A stretch of DNA of 64,000 nt, from NCBI GenBank assembly GCA_902607435.1, contig CACLJX010000007.1, positions 1 through 64,000 on the forward strand. Direction: 5' to 3'. Below, piece by piece: positions 37,772 through 47,844 of this stretch. A model generated the notes under the pieces. That model was not told where the DNA came from. It searched no databases and worked only from the letters and a program-made list of their open reading frames with translations. Made by a program: the position numbers and the translations under genes. Source of the DNA: an uncultured Alphaproteobacteria bacterium. GTDB lineage: Bacteria; Pseudomonadota; Alphaproteobacteria; HIMB59; GCA-002718135. Position 1 is the first letter of the stretch, and the number at the start of each line of letters is the position of its first letter.

Positions 37772-38542
37772 ATGTGTACGAGTATTATTCTTTTTAGAAA
37801 AGATCACGAATGGCCACTAATTATTGGAAGTAACAGAGATGAACAATTAAACAGAAAAAGCAAATTTCCAGATAGACATTGGCTGAAAACTTATCCTAAA
37901 ATTATTGGTGGTTTTGATGAAAAAAAACATGGAACATGGTTGGGAATAAATGATGACCAAATAATAGGTATTATTCACAACAGAAAACTTGATCAAAAAA
38001 ATAAATTTATTATAAAATCTAGAGGGGAAATAATTTTAGATTTATTAAATTATGATAACATTGATGGAGCTTTAGAATATTTACAAAAATTAAACAATAA
38101 ATATTACAAGGGTTTTAATATATTTATTGGTTCTAAGAATTATTGTTTTTGGGGTAAGCATTCTTCTCCAGATAAGAAAATTGAAATCAATGAAATTCAA
38201 GAAGGTTTATCGATTTTAACAAATAAAGATTTAAATGATTCAATAGATAAAAAAAGTAATTTTTATTTAAAAAAATTTTCTCAATCCCCTATTCCAGATC
38301 CTTCTTGTGATAATTGGTTATCTTGGGAACTCATACTATCTATGAACACATTAGATAATCAAAAATTTGTTCATGAGGCTATATGCTTTAACGATAAAGA
38401 AAATAATTACGGAACAAAAAGCTCAGCTTTAATTTCTATTCCTAATCATTACAAAATAAATAAATTCAAAAAAAGTGTGATATTTAAGGCTACTGAAAAT
38501 GCGCCAAATTTAAGCTACTTTAAAGATGTAGAAATGGATTAA
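37772..38542 (+). CDS. NRDE family protein (TANGO2-like)
   Basis: 256 residues beginning MCTSIILF and containing IIGSNRDEQLNRKSKFPDRHW, the NRDE motif that names the family. Cys2, exposed after Met removal, suggests an N-terminal-nucleophile fold. Eukaryotic TANGO2 is linked to haem or lipid trafficking; the bacterial role is not established. It starts 2 bp after the purB stop. Confidence 0.88.
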   Translation: MCTSIILFRKDHEWPLIIGSNRDEQLNRKSKFPDRHWLKTYPKIIGGFDEKKHGTWLGINDDQIIGIIHNRKLDQKNKFIIKSRGEIILDLLNYDNIDGALEYLQKLNNKYYKGFNIFIGSKNYCFWGKHSSPDKKIEINEIQEGLSILTNKDLNDSIDKKSNFYLKKFSQSPIPDPSCDNWLSWELILSMNTLDNQKFVHEAICFNDKENNYGTKSSALISIPNHYKINKFKKSVIFKATENAPNLSYFKDVEMD

Positions 38543-38595
38543 TTATTATTTATATATTTTCTTTTTTTGATAAATACATTATCTTATTATTTATT

Positions 38596-38826
38596 ATGTC
38601 TATGACTAAAGAAGAAATTGTAACACATATAAAAGATTCTATTTCTAGTGCTTCAGTAACAATTGAAGATATGCGTGGTGATGGCGATCATTACAGTGTA
38701 ACAATAATATCTAAATCTTTTTTAGGAAAAAGTAAAATTGAACAACATAAAATGGTATATGACTCTCTAAAAGGAAAAATGGGGAGTGAATTGCATGCTT
38801 TAATGATTAAAACAAAAACGGAGTAG
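38596..38826 (+). CDS. BolA family protein
   Basis: 76 residues with the BolA fold: VTIEDMRGDGDHYSVTIISK, KSKIEQHKMVYDSLKGKMG, and the C-terminal His in ELHALMIKTK used for [2Fe-2S] coordination with a monothiol glutaredoxin. grxD starts 8 bp downstream, and BolA-Grx pairs handle iron-sulphur cluster transfer and iron signalling. The DGDHY stretch resembles the BolA2/IbaG subgroup more than E. coli BolA. Confidence 0.92.
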   Translation: MSMTKEEIVTHIKDSISSASVTIEDMRGDGDHYSVTIISKSFLGKSKIEQHKMVYDSLKGKMGSELHALMIKTKTE

Positions 38827-38834
38827 GAATAAAA

Positions 38835-39182
38835 ATGAATAATAACAATAATATAGATTTAACTGAAAATATTAACAATGAAATCAAAACAAATGATGTT
38901 GTCCTATTTATGAAAGGCACACCAGTTTTTCCCATGTGTGGATTTTCTGCAGCAGTTGTTCAAATTCTTAACAATTTAGGTATTAAATTCAGTAGTATTA
39001 ATGTCCTAGATAGTGAAGAAATGAGAGAAGGTATAAAAAAATTTTCAAACTGGCCGACTATACCCCAGCTATATGTTAAAGAAGAATTTATTGGAGGTTG
39101 TGATATTGTTAAAGAAATGAATGATAGTGGTGAACTTTTAGAATTGTTTACCTCTAAAGGAGTTGAAGTAAAATCATCCTAA
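38835..39182 (+). CDS. grxD: Monothiol glutaredoxin (Grx4 type)
   Basis: 115 residues with the CGFS active site (Cys35 in FMKGTPVFPMCGFSAAVV), the cis-Pro region WPTIPQLYV and the glutathione-binding GGCDIVKEM. Such proteins carry a [2Fe-2S] cluster bridged by glutathione and transfer it to targets, often together with BolA, whose gene is 8 bp upstream. AGGA precedes the ATG. Confidence 0.95.
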   Translation: MNNNNNIDLTENINNEIKTNDVVLFMKGTPVFPMCGFSAAVVQILNNLGIKFSSINVLDSEEMREGIKKFSNWPTIPQLYVKEEFIGGCDIVKEMNDSGELLELFTSKGVEVKSS

Positions 39183-39196
39183 TTTTTTAATAAAAA

Positions 39197-39817
39197 TTAA
39201 CGAGAATAATATTCAATTACCAAATTAGGTTCCATGGTAACTGGATATGGCACATCATTTATAAGAGGTGCTCTAAGAAATCTGCCTTTAAATTCTTTTG
39301 AATCAACTTCTAAATATTCAGGAATTTCACGTTCTTGTGAAACAATCGATTCTTGCACCAAATTCATTTGTCTGCTTTTTTCTTTTAGTTCAATTATGTC
39401 TTCATTATTAACTAAATAAGAAGGTATGTTTACTTTTTTTCCATTTACTTTGATATGACCGTGATTGACTAGTTGTCTAGCAGCAAAGATAGTAGGAACA
39501 AATTTCATTCTATAAACTATGGCATCCAATCTTCTTTCAAGCAATTCAATGAGTATTTGACTCGTATCTCCTTTAGTTTTTGAAGCTTTATCATATACTT
39601 TTCGAAATTGTTTTTCAGTAATATTTCCATAATAAAAACGCATTTTTTGTTTAGCAAAAAGCTGTGTTCCATAATCAGATAATTTTCTCCTTTGTCCTTG
39701 AATGCCATGTTGACCTGGACGAGTATTTCTTTTGTTGTAAGGGCTTTTGGGTCGTCCCCAAAGGTTACAAGCTAATCTTCGATCAATTTTATGTTTGGCT
39801 GCTATTCTTTTTGTCAT
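39197..39817 (-). CDS. rpsD: 30S ribosomal protein S4
   Basis: Primary 16S-binding protein at the 5' domain. The sequence has [20 protein letters not shown], the [19 protein letters not shown] helix and the S4 RNA-binding domain ([34 protein letters not shown]). At 206 residues it has normal length. It is monocistronic here, converging on grxD with 14 bp between. Confidence 0.97.
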   Translation of the reverse strand: MTKRIAAKHKIDRRLACNLWGRPKSPYNKRNTRPGQHGIQGQRRKLSDYGTQLFAKQKMRFYYGNITEKQFRKVYDKASKTKGDTSQILIELLERRLDAIVYRMKFVPTIFAARQLVNHGHIKVNGKKVNIPSYLVNNEDIIELKEKSRQMNLVQESIVSQEREIPEYLEVDSKEFKGRFLRAPLINDVPYPVTMEPNLVIEYYSR

Positions 39818-39873
39818 ATAAAAATATTTGAATGTTTATAGACATATAAAAAGGCATGTCAAATTTAATATCC

Positions 39874-40593
39874 TTATCTTTTACTTGAATTTCTTAGCGT
39901 TTTTATCATTCCCCATAATGTTTTAATCTCAGTTTTACTTAACTGAGCTCTTAAAAACATTGACTGAATATTATTGAACATTGATCGAGTTTTTTCTTTT
40001 GGATAAATAAAACCAGAGATAATTAATTCATGTTTTAAAAAATTCATGAAAAAATCAAAATCTTTTTTTGTAGATAAATTATTTTTATTTATTTTAAATT
40101 CATTTGGCTTATTAAAATACTCATGCCATTTATAAGCCATTATTAAAACACTATGGGAAAGATTGAGTGAATGATTTGTCATTGGTAAACCAATACTAAA
40201 AATACTATCACATAACATTAAATTTTCATTAGATAATCCTGAATTTTCAGGACCAAATATTATAGCAATATTTTTATTTGTTGGTATTTGTTTAAATAAT
40301 AAAGAAAAATTATTTTGATGAGGTTTATGTAAAAATCTTTTTCTAGCAGAAGTTGCAATTACATAATGAAATGGAGATAAGGCTAAATTAAGTGAATTAA
40401 ATACTTTTGTATTTTTAATTATAATATTTGCATTAGCGGATGCATCTAAAGCTTTTTGATTAGGCCATTGTTTTTTAGGTGATATTAAGATTAATTTTTT
40501 TAAACCACAATTTTGCATTGCTCTTGCTACCAATCCAATATTTTCTGGTAGTTGTGGTTTAACTAATATTATAGAAGGTTTTGATATTTTCAC
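39874..40593 (-). CDS. trmJ: tRNA (cytidine/uridine-2'-O)-methyltransferase TrmJ-like
   Basis: SPOUT-class methyltransferase, 239 residues. IILVKPQLPENIGLVARAM is motif 1, IAIIFGPENSGLSNENL is motif 2, and the knot-forming SIGLPMTNHSLNLSHSVLIM is motif 3. TrmJ modifies position 32 of several tRNAs. It lies 2 bp downstream of cimA on the same strand. Related SpoU enzymes could act on another site, so the exact target is inferred. Confidence 0.88.
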   Translation of the reverse strand: MKISKPSIILVKPQLPENIGLVARAMQNCGLKKLILISPKKQWPNQKALDASANANIIIKNTKVFNSLNLALSPFHYVIATSARKRFLHKPHQNNFSLLFKQIPTNKNIAIIFGPENSGLSNENLMLCDSIFSIGLPMTNHSLNLSHSVLIMAYKWHEYFNKPNEFKINKNNLSTKKDFDFFMNFLKHELIISGFIYPKEKTRSMFNNIQSMFLRAQLSKTEIKTLWGMIKTLRNSSKR

Positions 40594-40595
40594 AA

Positions 40596-42176
40596 TTATG
40601 ATTTTAAATCATGAAATAACTTAAAGGTAATACTATCAAAAATAGCATTATATGAAGCATCAATTATGTTAGAAGATACTCCTATAGTTGTCCAATGCTT
40701 ACTGTTATCATCTGTTGATTCAATAAAAACCCTAGTAATAGCAGCAGTGCCTTTTTCAGGAGAAATTATCATTACTTTGTAATCAGTAAGTTTTAAAGTT
40801 TCTAATGTGGGATAAAAGTTAATTAATGCTTTTCTTAATGCACTATCAATTGCATTAACAGGTCCGTTTCCAACTCCTACTGTCATTCTTTCTTCTTTAT
40901 TAACATGAATTTTAATTGTTGCTTCTGATTCAGTTATTAATTGACCCTTAGCATTCCATCGTCTCTCATCAGTAACTCGAAATTTTTGAAGGTTATAATA
41001 ATCTTTTATTTGTCCTAATTCTTTCCTTATTAAAACTTCAAAACTAGCTAAAGCAGTATCATATGAGAAACCTTCATATTCTTTTTGTTTAATAATATTA
41101 AGAAGATTTGATATTTCATCTTTATCCAATGCAATAGACATTTTTTTAAGTTGATTAAGAATATTAGACTTACCAGCTTGATCCGAAATTATAACATTTC
41201 TTGAATTGCCAACAATTTCTGGATCAATATGCTCATATGTTCTTGGATTTTTTTCTACTGCAGAAGCATGTAAACCACCTTTGTGAGAAAAAGCGTATTG
41301 TCCTACATAAGGAGATTGTTTCGAGCCTGAAATATTCAATAATTCATTCAAAATATTTGAAGTCTTAGTTAAAAGTTTTAAATTTTCTTTTTTTACATTA
41401 ACTGTAAAATTTGTTTTTAATATTAATGTTGGTATTAAAGACATTAGATTTGCATTCCCACACCTTTCTCCCAAACCATTAATTGTCCCCTGAATATGTC
41501 TAGCTCCAGCATTAACGGCAGCTAAGCTATTTGCAACAGCATTTTCAGTATCATTATGAGCGTGAATACCTAAATTTTCACCAGGAACTATTTCGTTTAC
41601 AACTTTAACTATATCGTAAATTTCATTAGGTAATGAACCTCCATTAGTATCGCATAATACTATCCATCTTGATCCTGACTTAAAAGCTGTTTCTATACAC
41701 TTAATGGCATATTTTTTATTAATTTTAAAACCATCAAAAAAATGTTCTGCATCAAAAATAGGTTCTTTATTCTTTTTTTTAATTTCCTCTATACTATCTT
41801 TAATCATCTCTAGATTTTCATCTTCTGAGATATTTAATGCTTCTTTAACTTGAAAAGTTGATGATTTCCCTACTATACAAATAGTCTTTGCTGATGAATT
41901 TAAAAGGGCATTTAACCCTGGATCATTAGCTGCGCTATGTCCTGGCCTTCTTGTCATTCCAAATGCTGTTAATGATGAATTTGTAAAATTTAACTCTTTA
42001 TCAAAAAACTGATTATCAGTGGGATTTGCTCCCGGCCATCCGCCTTCTATATAATCAACTCCTAAATCATCAAGGGCATTTGCAATAATAACTTTATCGT
42101 TAACTGAAAAATTAACGCCAGTAGTTTGTTGACCGTCTCTTAGGGTTGTATCAAATAAATATATTTTATTAGACAT
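40596..42176 (-). CDS. cimA: (R)-Citramalate synthase
   Basis: Condenses pyruvate and acetyl-CoA to citramalate, the threonine-independent route to isoleucine. The DRE-TIM catalytic start is YLFDTTLRDGQQTTGVNFS. VLCDTNGG and the metal-binding GIHAHNDTENAVANSLAA follow, then INGLGERCGNANL. A C-terminal LeuA-type regulatory domain (about 400-526) is present. Length and the LDDLGVDYIEGGWPGANP segment match the CimA (TIGR00977) subfamily rather than LeuA. A 102-bp gap without a visible element separates it from gltX. Confidence 0.9.
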   Translation of the reverse strand: MSNKIYLFDTTLRDGQQTTGVNFSVNDKVIIANALDDLGVDYIEGGWPGANPTDNQFFDKELNFTNSSLTAFGMTRRPGHSAANDPGLNALLNSSAKTICIVGKSSTFQVKEALNISEDENLEMIKDSIEEIKKKNKEPIFDAEHFFDGFKINKKYAIKCIETAFKSGSRWIVLCDTNGGSLPNEIYDIVKVVNEIVPGENLGIHAHNDTENAVANSLAAVNAGARHIQGTINGLGERCGNANLMSLIPTLILKTNFTVNVKKENLKLLTKTSNILNELLNISGSKQSPYVGQYAFSHKGGLHASAVEKNPRTYEHIDPEIVGNSRNVIISDQAGKSNILNQLKKMSIALDKDEISNLLNIIKQKEYEGFSYDTALASFEVLIRKELGQIKDYYNLQKFRVTDERRWNAKGQLITESEATIKIHVNKEERMTVGVGNGPVNAIDSALRKALINFYPTLETLKLTDYKVMIISPEKGTAAITRVFIESTDDNSKHWTTIGVSSNIIDASYNAIFDSITFKLFHDLKS

Positions 42177-42278
42177 TTTTATGGCCTGCTAAATTAAAAT
42201 TGAATTTATGTCGAGTTAAATCATTTATTTGTGTAAATATTCTTATTTGCTCTCTTGTTTGAAATTGAAAAATTAGCC

Positions 42279-43610
42279 TTACTGAGCAAATTTCTTTAAA
42301 ATTTGTTCCTTTTTTAATAGAGGAATTAAATATTTTAATTCTGGTCCTGTTTCTCTACCAGTAAGTGCTAATCTTAAAGGCATAAACAAATCTTTTCCTC
42401 TTTTCTTAGTCTTTTCTTTAATTTTTGTTATCCATTCATCCCAAGTATTAAAATCATAAGGTTCATCAGGTAACATTTCAGCTGCTATGGTCAAAAAATC
42501 TTTTTGATCTGTTATGTAAATTTCATCAGAATTAACTATGTTCCACCAGTTAATAGTATCAGAAAAAAAATATATATTGTATTTTACAAAACTCCAAAAT
42601 TCTTCTGTTGCAATTTCAATATTTAGTTTTTTAAACTTTTCTTCAATTTCTGAAAATTCATATAATTGCAGTATATCTTTATTTAAAAACTTAAGAACTT
42701 CATTGGAAAATTTTGGAGGAGATGAAGAAATTGTATTAATTGTAAATTTTTTTATTAAGAAATTAATATCTTTTATTTTAGATATATTTTTACTTGTTCC
42801 AATACTTAATAAATAATTTAGCAAAGTTATACTTTCATAACCTTTATCTCTCAAATTTTTTATTGATAAACTCCCAATTCTTTTACCAAAACTTTTTCCT
42901 TTTTCATCAGTTAAAAAAGGATGATGTCCAAACTTAGGAGTTTTGGCACTTAGTGCTTCAAATATTTGAATATGAAATGCTGTATTAGATATGTGATCTT
43001 CGCCTCTAATAATATCAGTAATTTTTTCTTCAATATCATCAACAACTGAAGGTAAATGATATAAAAAAGAACCATCTTCTCTAATTAAAATTGGGTCACT
43101 TAAATTTTTACTATCAAAAGATATTTTGCCTTTAATAAGATCATCCCATTCAACAATCTTATCTTCTAATCTAAATCTCCAATGAGGTCTCTTACCTTGA
43201 TTTATTAAAGTATTAATTTGATCATTTGATAATTTTAACGCACTCCTATCATAAATAGGTGGTTTTCCAGTAATTAATAAACTTTTTCTTTTTAAAGCAA
43301 GCTCTTCTGTACTCTCAAAACAGGGATAGAGTTTCTGTGATGATTTTAAAAAAGAAATTTTATCTTCATAAATAGATTTTCTATCAGATTGCTTAAATTT
43401 TTTAGACCAAGTAATTCCGAGCCATCTCAGATCTTCAATTATTGCTTCAACAAATTCAGGTTTGCTTTTTTCTTTATCAGTATCATCTATACGTAAAATA
43501 AATTCTCCATTTTTATTTTTTATATGAACCCAATTTAATAAAGCTGATCTTGCATTGCCTACATGTAGAAGACCTGTAGGACTTGGAGCAAAACGTGATT
43601 TAAAAGTCAA
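42279..43610 (-). CDS. gltX: Glutamyl-tRNA synthetase
   Basis: Class I synthetase. The HIGH-type motif is APSPTGLLHVGNARSALLNW and the KMSKS-type loop is GKSFGKRIGS (near residue 238), a divergent version of the usual LSKR. DDTDKEKSKPEF and IIRGEDHISNTAFHIQIFEAL are conserved. At 443 residues it is complete but on the short side. Alphaproteobacteria often encode two GluRS paralogues, one charging tRNA-Gln for amidation; which role this copy plays cannot be told here. It abuts nadE. Confidence 0.92.
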   Translation of the reverse strand: MTFKSRFAPSPTGLLHVGNARSALLNWVHIKNKNGEFILRIDDTDKEKSKPEFVEAIIEDLRWLGITWSKKFKQSDRKSIYEDKISFLKSSQKLYPCFESTEELALKRKSLLITGKPPIYDRSALKLSNDQINTLINQGKRPHWRFRLEDKIVEWDDLIKGKISFDSKNLSDPILIREDGSFLYHLPSVVDDIEEKITDIIRGEDHISNTAFHIQIFEALSAKTPKFGHHPFLTDEKGKSFGKRIGSLSIKNLRDKGYESITLLNYLLSIGTSKNISKIKDINFLIKKFTINTISSSPPKFSNEVLKFLNKDILQLYEFSEIEEKFKKLNIEIATEEFWSFVKYNIYFFSDTINWWNIVNSDEIYITDQKDFLTIAAEMLPDEPYDFNTWDEWITKIKEKTKKRGKDLFMPLRLALTGRETGPELKYLIPLLKKEQILKKFAQ

Positions 43611-44351
43611 TTATTTTTCCTTAAATAAACAAACTGGAATTGGTTTCATTTTGTGTAAATTAGATTCTCTAACTTCTAGATATTTTTTGTAATAATTGCT
43701 ATTCGGATTATTCATAGCTTCCTCTATTTGCTTATAAGTTAGTCCTATTTGGTCTTCATCATTTCTACTATCATCCCACAAACCATCTGTTGGTTTTGCA
43801 TCAATAATATCCTGTATTATAGACATTTTAGATCCCATTTCCCACACTTGAGTTTTTGTACAATCAGCAATGGGTAAAATATCCACACCTCCATCACCAT
43901 ATTTCGTATAAAATCCAATACCAAAATCTTCAACTTTATTTCCTGTGCCAACTACAATGCCTTTATTTGATTGAGCTATCTGATACAAAGTAACCATTCT
44001 TAAACGCGATCTTGAATTAGCAAAGGCGAGTTCATCTTCAAAATCTTCCATAGTATGTTGAAATAATTTAAAAATATTATCTAGGTTAATTGTATAGCTT
44101 TTAATATTTTTATAACGATTTTCTAACCATTCTATATGGCGTAGGCTTAAAGAATGATGATTAGGATTTTGATTTATTGGCATTGATACTACTATAGTTT
44201 TTAATTTAGTTTTAGCACATAAAGTACTAGTCACAGCTGAATCAATACCTCCAGATACTCCCACTACAAGTACCTTAGATTGATTACTAATAGTAGTTGT
44301 ATAATCAATTATCCAATTAACAATATACTGAATTCTTTCTTCTATTTTCAT
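43611..44351 (-). CDS. nadE: NAD+ synthetase, ammonia-dependent type
   Basis: Amidates nicotinic acid adenine dinucleotide to NAD. The PP-loop is VVGVSGGIDSAVTSTL, and FANSRSRLRMVTLYQIAQ and GVDILPIADCTKTQVWEMG follow. No glutaminase domain is present. ATG 44351 (MKIEERIQYIV) gives 246 residues and is preferred to an upstream TTG at 44369. The stop is immediately before the gltX start, and it lies downstream of the DAHP synthase gene. Confidence 0.94.
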   Translation of the reverse strand: MKIEERIQYIVNWIIDYTTTISNQSKVLVVGVSGGIDSAVTSTLCAKTKLKTIVVSMPINQNPNHHSLSLRHIEWLENRYKNIKSYTINLDNIFKLFQHTMEDFEDELAFANSRSRLRMVTLYQIAQSNKGIVVGTGNKVEDFGIGFYTKYGDGGVDILPIADCTKTQVWEMGSKMSIIQDIIDAKPTDGLWDDSRNDEDQIGLTYKQIEEAMNNPNSNYYKKYLEVRESNLHKMKPIPVCLFKEK

Positions 44352-44374
44352 ATACAATTTATATAACAATAAAA

Positions 44375-45751
44375 TTATATTTTGGAAGACTGCTGAATTC
44401 TTATTCTTTCATCATTTAAAAATTCTGAAAGCAAAAAAGCTAGCTCGAGTGACTGTGAAGCATTTAACCGTGGATCACAATAAGTATGATATCTACTATT
44501 TAAATCACTTTCTTTGATCTCCTGAACTCCTCCAATACACTCAGTAACATCTTGACCTGTCATTTCTAAATGGATTCCTCCAGGGTAAGACCCTTGCGAT
44601 CTATGAATTTGAAAAAACTGTTCAATTTCAGATATAATATTTTTGAGTGGTCTAGTTTTAAAGCCATTAGAGGCTTTAATTGTATTTCCATGCATTGGAT
44701 CACAAGCCCATACTACTATTTTACCTTCTTTTTCAACAGCAGAGATTACACGAGGAAGGTTAGTTGATACTTTCTCTGCTCCCATTCTACAAATTAAGGT
44801 CATTCTTCCTGGTATATTTTCTGGATTAATTATATCAATAATTTTTAGAAGTTCATCAGTATCAATAGTTGGTCCTACTTTAATACCAATTGGATTTCCA
44901 ATACCTTTTACAAATTCAATATGAGCTCCATCAAATTGTCTTGTTCTATCTCCAACCCATAACATGTGAGCAGAAACATCATACCATTTACCAGATGTAC
45001 TATCTATACGTGTAAGCGCTTCTTCATAAGGAAGTAATAAAGCTTCATGGCTTGTATAAAAATCTGTTTCATTCATTTGACGAACATTTTGATCATTAAT
45101 TCCACAAGCTTCCATAAAAGCCAAACACTCATCAATTCTTTTTGCCATTTTTTCAAATTTATTTTTTGATTGTCCTTCTTCAACATAACTAAGATTCCAT
45201 TGATGAATTTGTTTTAAATTAGCAAAACCTCCTTGAGCAAAAGCTCTAAGTAAATTAAGTGATGAAGCTGATTGGTTATAAGCTTGGATTAATCTTTGTG
45301 GATCAGGTTCTCTTGAACTTTGATCAAAATCAATACCATTTATTATATCTCCTTTATATGACTCAAGTTTTATATTATTAACTATTTCAGTTGGTTGCGA
45401 ACGTGGCTTAGCAAATTGTCCAGCCATTCTTCCAACTTTTACAACAGGACATGAAGCTCCAAAGGTAAGAACAACAGCCATTTGAAGCATAACTTTAAAA
45501 GAATCTCTGATATTATCAGGATGAAAATCTGAAAAACTTTCAGCACAATCTCCACCTTGTAATAGAAAAGCATTACCCTTTGAAACTTCTCCCAATTGCT
45601 TTTCTAGTTTTCTTGATTCTCCAGCAAAAACTAATGGTGGAAATTGAGATAGTTGCTTAATTGAAAAAGAAAGCGCTTCAACATCCTTATACGTTGGTAT
45701 GTGTTTTGCAGGTTTGTTTCTCCAACTCTTAGGTGACCATTTATTTTTCAT
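44375..45751 (-). CDS. 3-deoxy-7-phosphoheptulonate synthase, class II
   Basis: First enzyme of the shikimate pathway. The plant-type (class II) form is recognised from [17 protein letters not shown] at the N-terminus, [12 protein letters not shown] (metal Cys), [30 protein letters not shown] and [15 protein letters not shown]. At 458 residues it is full length. It is on the same strand as nadE and gltX. It has no relation to E. coli AroFGH in sequence. Confidence 0.95.
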   Translation of the reverse strand: MKNKWSPKSWRNKPAKHIPTYKDVEALSFSIKQLSQFPPLVFAGESRKLEKQLGEVSKGNAFLLQGGDCAESFSDFHPDNIRDSFKVMLQMAVVLTFGASCPVVKVGRMAGQFAKPRSQPTEIVNNIKLESYKGDIINGIDFDQSSREPDPQRLIQAYNQSASSLNLLRAFAQGGFANLKQIHQWNLSYVEEGQSKNKFEKMAKRIDECLAFMEACGINDQNVRQMNETDFYTSHEALLLPYEEALTRIDSTSGKWYDVSAHMLWVGDRTRQFDGAHIEFVKGIGNPIGIKVGPTIDTDELLKIIDIINPENIPGRMTLICRMGAEKVSTNLPRVISAVEKEGKIVVWACDPMHGNTIKASNGFKTRPLKNIISEIEQFFQIHRSQGSYPGGIHLEMTGQDVTECIGGVQEIKESDLNSRYHTYCDPRLNASQSLELAFLLSEFLNDERIRIQQSSKI

Positions 45752-45818
45752 ATTTAAAGCGGCTATTAGACTTTCTTGAATCTAGTGACAAGTCTAATTT
45801 ATTAAATTCTTTTAAATC

Positions 45819-47129
45819 TTATTTTTTCTTAGGTTTTTTGATTTTTTTAACAATTTTTAAAGGTGAACGCTCAATAGCTAATGATTTTGAAGGAATATTT
45901 TTAGTAATTACACTTCCAGCACCAATTGTTGAATTTTCCTTAATTGTTAATGGAGCTATTAAAGATACATTTGACCCAACAAAAACATTATCTTTTATAA
46001 TTGTTTTATTTTTATTCTTGCCATCATAATTACATGTAATAGTCCCAGCCCCTATATTAACATGTTTGCCTAATTTACTATCACCTATATAACTTAAATG
46101 TTTTATAGAAGTTGAATCGCCTATTGTTGAATTTTTTATTTCAACAAAATTACCAATTTTTACTCTTTTTCCTATTATTGAATGAGGTTCTATTCTAGCA
46201 AATGGACCAATTGAGCTATTATCTCCTATTTTACAGTTTTCAATCACAGTATGACTTTTTATAATGACATTCTTGCCTAAAGTAACTCCTCTTTTTATAA
46301 CAACAAATGGTTCTAATACTGAATCCTTCCCAATTCTTGTATCATTACTGAGTCTAACTGTATTAGGTTGAAGTATCGTTACACCTTTTGCAACTATTTT
46401 TTTCTTTAATTCTTTTTGCATTAACTCATCCACATTTATTAATTCTTGTCTTGTATTTATACCTTGTAATTCTTCTTCTGAACATAAAGAAAAACCAAAA
46501 CTTTTATTTTTTTGATAAGCGATTTCAAATAAATCAGTTAAATATTTTTCTTTTTTAATATTCTTATTAGAAATTTTTTTTATATTAGTAAATAAAAAAT
46601 TATAACTACATAGCATGATTCCAGAATTACATAATGTAATTTTTTTAATTTTTTTAGTAGCACGCAATTCTTCTGTAACACGAATTACTTTTTTTCCATT
46701 TGTTTCAACTCTTCCGTAACCAAATGGATTTTTCGCATTAAAAGCTAACATAGAACCTGCTTGTTTTAATGAGTTAAAATTCCTAACTAATTTTGTAATT
46801 GATTTCTCCTTAACCAACGGAACATCACCAAATAAAACTAGTACATTATTGTTTTTTCTTACATGTTTTTTTGCTAAAATAACAGCGTCTGCAGTTCCTT
46901 GGGGCTTAGGTTGTAAAACTATTTTGCATTTATTAAATTTTTTTTTTAAGAAATGAATATTGTCATTATTACAAATCATCACAATATCATTTTTAGAAAT
47001 ATTATTTGCCACTGAAAAAACATAATCAATTAATGATTGCTCAGCTAATTCATGAAATATTTTGGATCTAATACTATTAAATCTTGTACTTTTCCCTGCT
47101 GCCAATATTATTGTGGTTATTTTTTTCAT
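45819..47129 (-). CDS. glmU: Bifunctional UDP-GlcNAc pyrophosphorylase / GlcN-1-P acetyltransferase
   Basis: Makes UDP-GlcNAc for peptidoglycan and LPS. The N-terminal uridyltransferase has ILAAGKSTRFNSIRSKIFHE (divergent from GxGTRMxSxxPKVLH but with Arg and Lys kept) and PQGTADAVILAKK. The C-terminal left-handed beta-helix has hexapeptide repeats and the acetyltransferase His in KHLSYIGDSKLG with NIGAGTITCNYDGKNK. At 436 residues it is slightly short at the C-terminus. Confidence 0.94.
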   Translation of the reverse strand: MKKITTIILAAGKSTRFNSIRSKIFHELAEQSLIDYVFSVANNISKNDIVMICNNDNIHFLKKKFNKCKIVLQPKPQGTADAVILAKKHVRKNNNVLVLFGDVPLVKEKSITKLVRNFNSLKQAGSMLAFNAKNPFGYGRVETNGKKVIRVTEELRATKKIKKITLCNSGIMLCSYNFLFTNIKKISNKNIKKEKYLTDLFEIAYQKNKSFGFSLCSEEELQGINTRQELINVDELMQKELKKKIVAKGVTILQPNTVRLSNDTRIGKDSVLEPFVVIKRGVTLGKNVIIKSHTVIENCKIGDNSSIGPFARIEPHSIIGKRVKIGNFVEIKNSTIGDSTSIKHLSYIGDSKLGKHVNIGAGTITCNYDGKNKNKTIIKDNVFVGSNVSLIAPLTIKENSTIGAGSVITKNIPSKSLAIERSPLKIVKKIKKPKKK

Positions 47130-47160
47130 TAAATTGACATTATATTAAATTTAAAAGGTA

Positions 47161-47793
47161 TTAGAAATTTCTTAAAATCTCATTTCCAAGATTAATTATT
47201 TCTTTTGAAGAGTCTGATGTGACACTAATGTCAACAACTCCTCTCCCTACTGAATAAGTTTCAGCATATATTACTTTACTAGAAATCCTAGAACGCGCAA
47301 TCTTACCTCCAGCATATCTTAAACGCAATATCATTGCGTAAGTTAATTTGGCTCTTGGCAAAACTCTATTTAAAATAATTGATGATTTTTTTCTTTCTTG
47401 CTTCACTAAATTCAAAAAAGGAATAGTTGCCATCAAATCAACAGGACTTGGTTGTACTGGCACGAAAACTCTATCTGAACTTCTTAAAACTTGTATGGTA
47501 TCATAAGTTATTGAAGGAGGACTATCAATAATTACAAAATTATATTTACGCTTAATTTTTTTAACATCTTCAATTATTGTAGTTGTTGAATAAGGATATA
47601 CATCAATGCCAGTTTCATTACTTCCATAGTATTTTTTTCGTGCTTCATACCAATAAGTTAAGCTTTTCTGAGCATCAGCATCAATAATAGCCACTTTATA
47701 ACCGCTATTACACCAAAGAACTGCAAGATTTACTGCAAGAGTAGTCTTCCCAGAACCTCCTTTTTGATTTGAAAAACTGATTATTTTACCCAT
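47161..47793 (-). CDS. ParA/MinD-family ATPase, orphan
   Basis: A 210-residue deviant-Walker ATPase: FSNQKGGSGKTTLAVNLAVL (both signature lysines), IIDADAQKSLTYWYEARKK and FVIIDSPPSITYDTIQVLR. The size and DADAQ motif resemble small ParA proteins that position cellular cargo rather than the chromosomal ParA. No parB or parS-like partner is adjacent, so the cargo is unknown. It starts 51 bp from the divergent tsaC gene. Confidence 0.85.
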   Translation of the reverse strand: MGKIISFSNQKGGSGKTTLAVNLAVLWCNSGYKVAIIDADAQKSLTYWYEARKKYYGSNETGIDVYPYSTTTIIEDVKKIKRKYNFVIIDSPPSITYDTIQVLRSSDRVFVPVQPSPVDLMATIPFLNLVKQERKKSSIILNRVLPRAKLTYAMILRLRYAGGKIARSRISSKVIYAETYSVGRGVVDISVTSDSSKEIINLGNEILRNF

Positions 47794-47844
47794 GATAAAA
47801 TTAGTATTGTAATAACTTTAGGATAATAACTAATTTATATTTTA

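Noticed and set aside
42177-42278. 102-bp gap between gltX and cimA as a leader or T-box
   Set aside because: No T-box sequence, leader peptide with branched-chain codons, or terminator hairpin was found.
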